Origin: Ardenticatenales bacterium
Lineage (GTDB): Bacteria > Chloroflexota > Anaerolineae > Ardenticatenales > Ardenticatenaceae
Assembly (NCBI GenBank): GCA_013812995.1
Contig: JACCSL010000245.1
Location: 1-5,995, forward strand
Direction: 5' to 3'
DNA: 5,995 bases
Part shown: piece after piece, positions 1 through 5,331 of the stretch
Numbering within the stretch: the first letter of the stretch is position 1
Layout of the letters: each line of letters opens with the position of its first letter
The notes under the pieces: generated by a model
The model's input: the letters and a program-made list of their open reading frames with translations, nothing else
What the model was told of the DNA's origin: nothing
The model's database searches: none
Position numbers and translations under genes: made by a program

Positions 1-1
1 T

Positions 2-1378
2 GCCATCTCATCGCTGATTGCCGTCGCTATCATCTTCCTGGGGCAGGCCATCGTCGCCTACGAGATTTTCACCGGCAAGGCGCTGCCCCGTCGGGGCTTG
101 CGCCGCCACTGGCGCAACGCGATCATCCTGGCGCTGGGCTATGGCGGGTTCGTGGCCCTCAGCCAGGTGCTTCAACTACGCCTGAGCTACAGCCTGCTCC
201 TGGCGACGATCCTCATGACGCTCTTTTATGCACTCCTGAACTGGCGCTCCTACGCGGAACGGGAGCGGTACATCGACCATCTGCGCCCCTTCGTCGCCAG
301 CCAGCGCCTCTACGAGCACCTACTCGTTCCCACCGCGCCCCACGAGATCGACATCGCGACGCCCTTCCGCGCGCTCTGCCGGGACGTGCTGGGCACGCGC
401 GTGGCCTATCTCGCGGCGGTGGGCTCCCTGGCCCCCCTCGTAGGGCCGCCGCTCAGCTACCCAGCCAGCCAGGAGCCCGCCACACTTCCCTGGCTCTCCG
501 ATCTCCTTCCCCAGTTCACCTCGCCGCAGATGAGGTGCGTGGCGCTGGAGCCCGCGCAGAATGGCGGCGCGCTCTGGGCCATCCCGCTCTGGAGCGAGCG
601 CGGCCTGATCGGTGTGCTCCTGCTGGGCGAGAAGCGCGACGGCGGACTCTACACCCAGGAGGAGATCGAGATCGCGGGTGCCAGCGGCGAGCGCCTCATT
701 GACACCCTCGCCAGCACCCAGATGGCGCAGCGGCTCATGGCCCTCCAGCGCAAGCAACTCGCCGCCAGCCAGGTGCTGGACCAGCAGACGCGGCGCGTGC
801 TGCACGACGATGTCCTGCCCTGCCTCCACACTGCCATGATCTCGATGAATGGGGCCTCGCCCGAGAGCGTCGCGCTACTGACAGATGCGCACCGCCAGAT
901 TTCCAACCTGCTCCACGACATGCCTACCTCCACCGCGCCCGAGGTCGGCCGCTGGGGGCTGGTCGGCGCGCTCCAGCAACTGCTGGAACATGAGCTGGGT
1001 CGCGCCTTCGACGAGGTGAGTTGGCAGGCAGAGCTCCGCGCCGAGCAGGCCGCCCGCACCATCCCCTCGCTGACCGCCGAGGTCATCTTCTACGCCGCCC
1101 GCGAGGTCATTCGCAACGCGGCCCGCTATGGGCGCGGCGCGGATAGCACGCGGCCCCTCCACCTGCGCGTGAGCGTTGAGTGGCGCGATGGTCTGGCGCT
1201 GCTTATTGAGGACGATGGCGTGGGCATGGAGCGCGTCGGCCCCTCCAGGGGCGGGAGCGGTCAGGGGCTCGCGCTGCACAGCACGATGATGGCCGTCATT
1301 GGCGGCGCGCTGCTCGCCGAGAGCGCGCCCGGCCGCTACACGCGCGTCACGCTCACCCTGCCACAGGGGGCGTGGTGA
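2..1378 (+). CDS. Membrane GAF-domain sensor histidine kinase, 5' end missing
   Basis: This is the C-terminal part of a membrane-bound sensor kinase that would autophosphorylate on His and pass the phosphate to a response regulator. The frame is open back to the window edge and that upstream part encodes a hydrophobic segment (IAVAIIFLGQAIVAYEIF), so the gene starts outside the window; a TTG at 98 is not a credible start. Numbering from that TTG, two more membrane segments lie at about 8-24 and 31-48. A GAF-like domain spans about 80-205 (ending AIPLWSERGLIGVLLLGE). The NarL-type phosphoacceptor is H236 in VLHDDVLP. The HATPase_c domain has N-box N340 (REVIRNAARYG), G1 motif DDGVG (372-376) and G2 motif GSGQGLAL (386-393). 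The catalytic core therefore looks complete. The stop overlaps a GTG at 1375 that leads into the decayed ABC gene. No response regulator is visible downstream. The ligand is unknown. The kinase family is secure; the host lineage is inferred. Confidence 0.9.
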   Translation, partial: AISSLIAVAIIFLGQAIVAYEIFTGKALPRRGLRRHWRNAIILALGYGGFVALSQVLQLRLSYSLLLATILMTLFYALLNWRSYAERERYIDHLRPFVASQRLYEHLLVPTAPHEIDIATPFRALCRDVLGTRVAYLAAVGSLAPLVGPPLSYPASQEPATLPWLSDLLPQFTSPQMRCVALEPAQNGGALWAIPLWSERGLIGVLLLGEKRDGGLYTQEEIEIAGASGERLIDTLASTQMAQRLMALQRKQLAASQVLDQQTRRVLHDDVLPCLHTAMISMNGASPESVALLTDAHRQISNLLHDMPTSTAPEVGRWGLVGALQQLLEHELGRAFDEVSWQAELRAEQAARTIPSLTAEVIFYAAREVIRNAARYGRGADSTRPLHLRVSVEWRDGLALLIEDDGVGMERVGPSRGGSGQGLALHSTMMAVIGGALLAESAPGRYTRVTLTLPQGAW

Positions 1379-1625
1379 CTCTTTCTGCCTGATCCCTTCC
1401 GCGCCTGCTCATCGTGGATGAGCCCACCGTGATTCTCTCGACGCATATTGTGGAGGACATCGCGACCACCTGCCACGCTCTAGCGGTGATGCATGGAGGG
1501 CAAATTCGTTTCAAGAGGAGTCCCGCCGCCCTGCTGCACGCCGCTGAGGGGCATAGCTGGGAACTGACACTGACGCCGGAGCAGCACCTTGGAGGAGGCC
1601 TACCTGATTCTGAGGGCAAATGAAG
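1375..1625 (+). pseudogene. Decayed ABC transporter ATP-binding protein
   Basis: This is the remnant of an ABC-type ATPase, probably of an ABC-2-type exporter. A GTG at 1375 overlaps the kinase stop (GTGA) but reads only five codons before a TGA at 1390-1392. In the same frame RLLIVDEPT (Walker B, about 1402-1428) follows and runs directly into VILSTHIVEDI (switch His), then HALAVMHGGQI and SPAALLHAAEGHSWEL. In intact relatives about 20-25 residues with the D-loop sit between DEPT and the switch strand; they are missing here. The usual family ending, LEEAYLILR, is present at 1589-1615 but in the +1 frame relative to the upstream part, so at least one frameshift or deletion lies between about 1560 and 1589. 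Walker A, the Q-loop and the signature motif are absent. It cannot make a working ATPase. A short open frame from a GTG at 1414 to 1623 exists but is most likely just this fragment. The end given is approximate. Confidence 0.82.
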
Positions 1626-1644
1626 AAATCAAAAGCGGAACAAG

Positions 1645-1672
1645 CAAAAACTTCCAAAGGGACGCGCCCTGG
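1645..1672 (-). terminator. Possible weak terminator after the Crp-like gene
   Basis: Reading the minus strand, CCAGGG and CCCTTTGG can pair around a CGCGT loop with a two-base bulge, and a run of five Ts follows a few bases later. This sits just after the stop of the Crp-like gene, where a terminator is expected. The stem is short and bulged, so this is a tentative call. Confidence 0.3.
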
Positions 1673-1679
1673 CCCGTTC

Positions 1680-2375
1680 TTATTGAATCCGGCGGGTGAG
1701 CGCGTCCTTGTTGTGGACTGTGATGTAGCTGTTGTGATCCACTGAGATATAACGTTGATCCTTGTAGGTGACAAAGACCTGATTGACCCGCTTGCGCGAG
1801 GCTCCCACGAGGTCGGCAATATCACTCTGCGTCAGCCGAATGGGAATGAGGAGGTCGCCACTTGTCTGACTCTTGCCATACTTCTCGGCAAAGGCCAGGA
1901 GCTGGCGTGCCACGCGTCCATAGACATCCAGCGTCGCCAGTGCCTGAATCTGCTCGTTCGCCAGCCGCAGCCGATCCGAGAGGATGCGCACGAGATTGTT
2001 CGAGATGGCAGGAATGCGCTGGAGACACTCTTGAAAGGTGTGTCGGTTGATCCAGATCAGGGCCGACTCTTCCAGGGTCACAACGCTGGCGCAGCGCCCG
2101 GCACTGTCCAGCAGGCTCATCTCGCCCACCGTGTCCCCGGCACCCAGGAGGGCAATGATCACATCGGTGCCATCGGCCTGCTCCACATGGATTTTGACCG
2201 TGCCGCTCAAAATCACATAGACGACCTCGCCCGGCTGCTGGGCCGTGATGATATTGAACCCTGCCGGGACGGTTTTGCGGTAAACCCGCTCGCTCACCCA
2301 GGTAACCTGATCCGCCGTTAAGCCTCGGAACAGATCGACCTCATTCAGGAGAGACCAGTCATTGGACGTCCTCAT
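1680..2375 (-). CDS. Crp/Fnr-family transcriptional regulator
   Basis: A DNA-binding regulator with an N-terminal cyclic-nucleotide-binding-like beta-barrel and a C-terminal winged helix. Numbered from the chosen Met: the sensor domain spans about 10-125, with GEVVYVILSGTVKIH at 49-63 and the phosphate-binding cassette GEMSLLDSAGRCASV at 84-98. The dimer helix covers about 120-150. The helix-turn-helix is LTQSDIADLVGASRKRVNQV at 181-200, a very typical Crp/Fnr pattern. No FNR-type N-terminal cysteine cluster is seen. In the cassette the Arg is kept but the next residue is Cys where E. coli Crp has Ser, so cAMP as effector is uncertain. The Met at 2375 was chosen because AGAAGG lies 9 bases upstream; a longer frame opens at 2414, three bases after the hydrolase stop, but has no well-placed ribosome site. 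The resulting 231 residues fit the family. It probably shares a transcript with the hydrolase gene. The family is certain; the regulated genes are unknown. Confidence 0.92.
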   Translation of the reverse strand: MRTSNDWSLLNEVDLFRGLTADQVTWVSERVYRKTVPAGFNIITAQQPGEVVYVILSGTVKIHVEQADGTDVIIALLGAGDTVGEMSLLDSAGRCASVVTLEESALIWINRHTFQECLQRIPAISNNLVRILSDRLRLANEQIQALATLDVYGRVARQLLAFAEKYGKSQTSGDLLIPIRLTQSDIADLVGASRKRVNQVFVTYKDQRYISVDHNSYITVHNKDALTRRIQ

Positions 2376-2381
2376 GCTATT

Positions 2382-2390
2382 CCGCCTTCT
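2382..2390 (-). promoter_or_regulatory. Ribosome binding site deciding the Crp-like start
   Basis: On the minus strand the bases read AGAAGGCGG, ending six bases before the ATG at 2375. The two in-frame upstream Met codons (2414 and 2399) lack a comparable site at usual spacing. This favours the shorter protein. Confidence 0.55.
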
Positions 2391-2416
2391 AGTAGCCATC
2401 AACAATGTGTTCATAA

Positions 2417-2422
2417 ATTATA
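2417..2422 (-). promoter_or_regulatory. Possible -10 box for a separate Crp-like gene promoter
   Basis: A perfect TATAAT lies on the minus strand and overlaps the hydrolase stop codon. Transcription would begin near 2410, inside the long open frame, which again fits translation from 2375. No convincing -35 hexamer is present 16-18 bases upstream, so it may be coincidental. Confidence 0.3.
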
Positions 2423-3452
2423 GGGATTTGACCCCCTGGCTACCAGTTGCTCCGATTTGACCTGCGCGATGAACATTCGACCCATCCACGCGCAGTTTGC
2501 TCTTTGTCTTGCGCCGCGAGGTGGGTTGCTCGCTCTTGGTACCGAGGATGATCTCCAGCCCCTCGCGCGCCGCGAGCGTATTGGGGAAATAGCCCTGCGC
2601 CTGCCGCTCCATCGCGGCGACACTCTCATCATCGTATGAGGGGTCAAAGTGGAAGAGCGCCAGTTGCTTCACATTCGCGGCCCGTGCCACGGCGCAGGCC
2701 ATGCTGGGCGTGGAGTGACCATAGCCCTGCGTGGTGGGGCAGCCGGGCAGCAGGCCCAGATAATGCTCCAACGTGTACTGCGAGTCATGGATGAGCAGGT
2801 CAGCCTCCTCGGAGAAGGTCGCCAGCCGCTGGTCGCCGCCCGCGTACCCCTCGGTGTCCGTCGCATACACCACTGTCTGCCCCCGCCACTCGATGCGATA
2901 GAACAGCACACCACTCGGGTGGGCATAGGAGCGTAGCACGCGAATCCTTACCTCATCCTCGTCCCGCTCGCCCTCCGGTGTTGTCCCGGACTGCACCCGC
3001 ACCTCGCGCCCTATTAGAATCAGGTCGCGGTCCTGAAGCCGCCGCAGGGTGTTGCTCGCGCGCAGATCATCGTACGCCAGCGGAAAGTTCGGCGGAGCCA
3101 TCGTTGAGGCCAGAATATCATCTGGGGAGTGCCCATTCAGCCCCGGCCCCAGAATCGTAAGTCGGGTCGTGCCAAGATAGAGCGGGGCAAAGAAGGGAAA
3201 GCCCTGTGTGTGGTCGTGGTGCATGTGGCTGAAGAGCATCAGCGCCCGCACCGGCTCCTCGGTCATCGCGGAGCGCCGCACCAACTCGCTGCCTAGCCCG
3301 ACAACGCCCGTGCCGGCATCCAGGATGATAGTATGCTCCCCCGCCCGAATCTCGATGCACGGGGTGTTGCCGCCGTACCGCAGGGTGGCACTGCCGGGGA
3401 CCGGATAACTGCCCCTCACGCCCCAGAATTTGATCCGCATCATGCTGTCCAT
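2418..3452 (-). CDS. Metallo-beta-lactamase-fold hydrolase
   Basis: A predicted metal-dependent hydrolase of the MBL superfamily, in the soluble group that opens with FWGVRGS.P and YGGNTPCIEI (RNase Z/PhnP-like and class II phosphodiesterase-like proteins). All expected metal ligands are visible: H76, H78, D80 and H81 in SHMHHDH, H178, D199 in YATDTEG, H246 in GYGHSTP and H268 in ALFHFDP. There is no signal peptide, so it should be cytoplasmic. The start at 3452 is supported by GGAG seven bases upstream; Mets at residues 4 and 5 are alternatives. The last 40 or so residues (about 304-344) are a basic, low-complexity tail (SRRKTKSKLR) beyond the normal end of the fold. The Crp-like gene begins just downstream, which suggests an operon. 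The substrate cannot be read from the sequence; a phosphodiester or cyclic nucleotide is a guess from family and context. The fold call is very secure. Confidence 0.92.
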   Translation of the reverse strand: MDSMMRIKFWGVRGSYPVPGSATLRYGGNTPCIEIRAGEHTIILDAGTGVVGLGSELVRRSAMTEEPVRALMLFSHMHHDHTQGFPFFAPLYLGTTRLTILGPGLNGHSPDDILASTMAPPNFPLAYDDLRASNTLRRLQDRDLILIGREVRVQSGTTPEGERDEDEVRIRVLRSYAHPSGVLFYRIEWRGQTVVYATDTEGYAGGDQRLATFSEEADLLIHDSQYTLEHYLGLLPGCPTTQGYGHSTPSMACAVARAANVKQLALFHFDPSYDDESVAAMERQAQGYFPNTLAAREGLEIILGTKSEQPTSRRKTKSKLRVDGSNVHRAGQIGATGSQGVKSL

Positions 3453-3654
3453 TGCCGTTCTCCATCTCTTATGTGGGATAGTTCAATTATGCCAAAATTC
3501 AGAGAGAAACAGGTAGGAAATAGTTCACGCGTGGGGCGAGCATATCGTTACAATTTGTTCATCATCACTATTATTTTTTCTGCAACCCGCTGCATTGTGC
3601 CTCGTATAGCGCCGACATAACCAACAGTTCACCATCAATTAGAAGGAATAAACC
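3453..3654. other. Divergent intergenic region
   Basis: This 202-bp gap separates the leftward hydrolase-Crp unit from the rightward small membrane protein and should hold promoters for both. The hydrolase side has the TGGCATAAT element. On the plus strand TTACAA (3548-3553) and TATTAT (3569-3574) are 15 bases apart, a poor promoter fit. An 8-bp palindrome CACGCGTG lies at 3526-3533 and could be part of an operator, but this is speculative. No small gene with a good ribosome site was seen. Confidence 0.5.
3486..3494 (-). promoter_or_regulatory. Candidate extended -10 promoter of the hydrolase-Crp unit
   Basis: The minus strand reads TGGCATAAT, which matches an extended -10 element (TGn followed by a TATAAT-like hexamer). 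It would start transcription near 3479, about 27 bases before the hydrolase ATG. No good -35 is seen, which extended -10 promoters can tolerate. Confidence 0.4.
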
Positions 3655-4017
3655 ATGACGACCTATCAGGAAACACCGCTTTACGAACAAGCTCCCATGC
3701 AGGAAGCCGTTTGCTCTGAGACAACATTGAACAAAGGACATCTGCTCGTTGGCATGGGAGCCTTCTTTCTGTTCGCGCAGATCATTCCCGGCAACATCTT
3801 TTTTCCCCTGGCCCTGATGGTCCTCGGCGTCTACCTCCGTCGCCAACAGAAGGGGGCAAGCCAGGAGCACAAGCTCACCAAGGGACACTTCTTTGTCGGG
3901 CTGGGAGCCTTCTTCCTGATGGGGCAGGTGATTCCGGGGAACCTTTTTGTGCCGCTACTGCTGATTGCCGGCGGTATCTATTTCCTCCGACAGCAGGGAA
4001 AAGCCACTGCCAGGTAA
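3655..4017 (+). CDS. Small membrane protein of two duplicated hydrophobic hairpins
   Basis: A 120-residue protein I cannot assign to a named gene. After a hydrophilic 24-residue N-terminus it consists of two copies of one unit (residues 25-65 and 74-114), joined by a short charged linker. Each unit reads roughly L.KGH..VG.GAFFL..Q.IPGN.F.PL.L...G.Y..RQQ: two short hydrophobic stretches around a conserved QxIPGN turn, ending in positive charge. This resembles the LiaF/DUF5668-type membrane hairpin found in envelope-stress proteins, but that is pattern similarity only. With four hydrophobic stretches both termini would lie on the same side, and the RQQ ends suggest the cytoplasm. The start has AGAAGGA seven bases upstream. 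The gene stands alone, divergent from the hydrolase, and ends in a strong terminator. A membrane location is well supported; the function is unknown. Confidence 0.85.
   Translation: MTTYQETPLYEQAPMQEAVCSETTLNKGHLLVGMGAFFLFAQIIPGNIFFPLALMVLGVYLRRQQKGASQEHKLTKGHFFVGLGAFFLMGQVIPGNLFVPLLLIAGGIYFLRQQGKATAR
3727..3996 (+). repeat. Internal tandem duplication within the hairpin protein
   Basis: Two 123-base copies (3727-3849 and 3874-3996) lie 147 bases apart in frame. Their translations match at 25 of 41 residues by hand alignment without gaps, including KGH, GAFFL and IPGN. The degree of divergence suggests an old, selected duplication rather than a recent copying error. Confidence 0.9.
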
Positions 4018-4026
4018 GCAAACTCA

Positions 4027-4069
4027 ATCAAACAAAAAACCAGCCAACATGGCTGGTTTTTTGTTTGAT
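4027..4069 (+). terminator. Perfect 20-bp hairpin, rho-independent terminator
   Basis: Arms at 4027-4046 and 4050-4069 are exact reverse complements with a three-base loop (ACA). The core CCAGCCA/TGGCTGG is followed by TTTTTT and preceded by AAAAAA, so it can act in both directions. It lies 10 bases after the stop of the hairpin protein and insulates that gene from the next promoter. Confidence 0.93.
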
Positions 4070-4111
4070 ATGACCTTGTAGCCTGGACCACTGACCTGTT
4101 TGGAAGAGTCA

Positions 4112-4141
4112 TTGACAAGGTTTCGACGCCACCTCTATACT
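4112..4141 (+). promoter_or_regulatory. Near-consensus sigma-70-type promoter
   Basis: A perfect -35 TTGACA (4112-4117) and a -10 TATACT (4136-4141) are separated by 18 bases. Transcription would begin near 4148, about 26 bases before the ATG of the YiiX-like gene. A run of six Gs (4160-4165) eight bases before that ATG can serve as ribosome site. The strength suggests constitutive expression; no operator repeat is evident. Confidence 0.75.
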
Positions 4142-4173
4142 TCATTTGTCTTGTTTAGTGGGGGGTAATAAAA

Positions 4174-4827
4174 ATGATAAAAGCCTTACTTCTAAAAAGT
4201 TTTAAAGTTCTTTGCTTCTGCCTTGTGGCTCTTTTACCCTCCTCACCCTCTATAATGTCACCCATGCAGGCGGGGTGGCTTCCTTATGATGCCGCGCACC
4301 TTCAAACGGGGGATATTATTTTCAGGCGTGGGATAAGTATGGCGAGTCGATTCATTTTGTCCGCCGATAGTCAATCCCCTTTTACTCATGCAGGGCTTAT
4401 CCACAAGATAGAGGGCGAACCCTATGTTATTCATGTCATTGCAGATGAGCCCCCTGGGAGCGAGGATGTTGTCCGTGTAGAACCGCTGGAAATATTTTTA
4501 GGCCGAGACCGGGCCTCGCTCGCTGCGGTTTACCGGTTGCGTGAGGATCGAGATCACTATGCCGCCAGGGCAGTGGAGCTAGCGCTTTCTTATGTGAATG
4601 AACGACTTCTCTTTGATGCCGATTTTGATCTCCGTACCACCGATAAACTCTATTGCACTGAACTTGTTTGGCGTGCTTATCTTGGAGTGGGGATTGATCT
4701 GGTGAATGGAGAGTTTGACACGCTCTCTCTTCCTTTTAATAAAGGCACCTATCTGTTGCCCTCTCGATTATTACAAAGCCCCTGGTTACAGCAGGTGGTT
4801 GAACTGAATTTCTCAGAAGGAGGGTAA
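4174..4827 (+). CDS. Exported YiiX-like permuted papain-fold hydrolase
   Basis: A 217-residue protein of the YiiX/YaeF group (NlpC/P60 superfamily, circularly permuted papain fold). The family marks are LQTGDIIFRRG (43-53), SPFTHAGLI with catalytic His 72 (68-76), a second His-containing strand YVIHVIADEP (84-93), and KLYCTELVWRAY with the nucleophile Cys 161 (158-169). His before Cys is the permuted order. An N-terminal stretch (about 5-23, KALLL...LVALLPSS) looks like a signal peptide or membrane anchor, so it should act outside the cytoplasm. Relatives are thought to cleave amide or acyl bonds, possibly in lipids or cell-wall material, but the substrate is not established. It has its own strong promoter and is followed, 74 bases on, by a lipoprotein gene with no obvious terminator between, so the two may share a transcript. 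Its base composition is lower in GC than the flanking genes. Confidence 0.88.
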   Translation: MIKALLLKSFKVLCFCLVALLPSSPSIMSPMQAGWLPYDAAHLQTGDIIFRRGISMASRFILSADSQSPFTHAGLIHKIEGEPYVIHVIADEPPGSEDVVRVEPLEIFLGRDRASLAAVYRLREDRDHYAARAVELALSYVNERLLFDADFDLRTTDKLYCTELVWRAYLGVGIDLVNGEFDTLSLPFNKGTYLLPSRLLQSPWLQQVVELNFSEGG

Positions 4828-4841
4828 TGATGAGGCTATAA
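4815..4841 (+). other. Strong ribosome site with a 3-4 codon open frame
   Basis: AGAAGGAGGG (4815-4824), containing a perfect AGGAGG, lies at the end of the YiiX-like gene. It is followed by two ATGs (4827 and 4830) that overlap the stop as TAATG and read only MMRL before TAA at 4839-4841. It may be a leader mini-gene or the start of a lost downstream gene. The site is plain in the sequence; its role is not. Confidence 0.45.
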
Positions 4842-4901
4842 AGAGATAAATCTATGCTGATTCGCCTTAAACTAAATTCTTAGATACAACAGGAGTTTGT
4901 A

Positions 4902-5291
4902 ATGAACGTGAAGAACTGCCTCTTCCTTATCTTGCTCTCTCTAAGCCTTCTGATGACAGGATGCGGTTTTTTTGCATCAGGCCCAGGTCAAACAGTGGAA
5001 AACTTCTACCGTTCCGTAGAGGAAGGCAACCTTGATGACGCGACCGCGCTCCTGTCGAGTCGCCTTGTTTCCACCATTGGGGCTAGTAAGATAAAACAGG
5101 GGTTGGCACAGCAAACCCAGACAATTAAAGATAAAGGGGGAATCGAGTCTATCTCAGTCGATAGTGAAGAGGTGACGGGCGAGATTGCTCAGGTGACGAC
5201 GACCATCACCTATGGCAATGGAGAGACCGGGACTGAAACGGTTAATCTCATGAAAGAGGATGGGAGCTGGAAACTTGATCCTCAAAAGTAG
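4902..5291 (+). CDS. Small lipoprotein with DUF4878/NTF2-like domain
   Basis: A 129-residue secreted lipoprotein. The N-terminus has a hydrophobic signal (CLFLILLSLSLL) ending in the lipobox MTGC, so Cys 21 would be lipid-modified and anchored on the outer face of the membrane. Residues about 29-127 match the DUF4878-like NTF2 pattern: PGQTVENFYRSVEEGNLDDA at the start, a helical middle, a strand region VTGEIAQVTTTITYGNG and the ending LMKEDGSWKLD. Such domains often bind small ligands or act as accessory modules; no catalytic role can be read. AGGAG lies seven bases before the ATG. It follows the YiiX-like gene in the same direction and shares its lower GC. The adenosine deaminase starts 40 bases after its stop without a visible terminator. 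Confidence 0.85.
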   Translation: MNVKNCLFLILLSLSLLMTGCGFFASGPGQTVENFYRSVEEGNLDDATALLSSRLVSTIGASKIKQGLAQQTQTIKDKGGIESISVDSEEVTGEIAQVTTTITYGNGETGTETVNLMKEDGSWKLDPQK

Positions 5292-5331
5292 TAATGTTTC
5301 GCAAATAATAACGGTTTATTAGGAGAGAGCC

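Noticed and set aside
649..1279. Open frames on the minus strand within the kinase gene
   Set aside because: GC-rich codon mirror of the kinase; translations are low-complexity with no domain pattern.
1755..2321. 188-codon open frame on the plus strand opposite the Crp-like gene
   Set aside because: It is a mirror of a strongly recognisable Crp/Fnr gene, has no protein motif and no good ribosome site.
3522..3632. Direct 7-base repeat AGTTCAC at 3522 and 3626 as a possible operator pair
   Set aside because: Seven-base matches are expected by chance in 200 bp and the copies have no shared flanking bases or dyad symmetry.
3571..3888. 105-codon minus-strand open frame over the hairpin protein
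   Set aside because: The plus-strand frame keeps a protein-level repeat with conservative substitutions and has a good ribosome site; the minus frame is its shadow.
4049..4081. Ten-codon frame starting at the ATG in the terminator loop
   Set aside because: It is inside the terminator hairpin and has no ribosome site.
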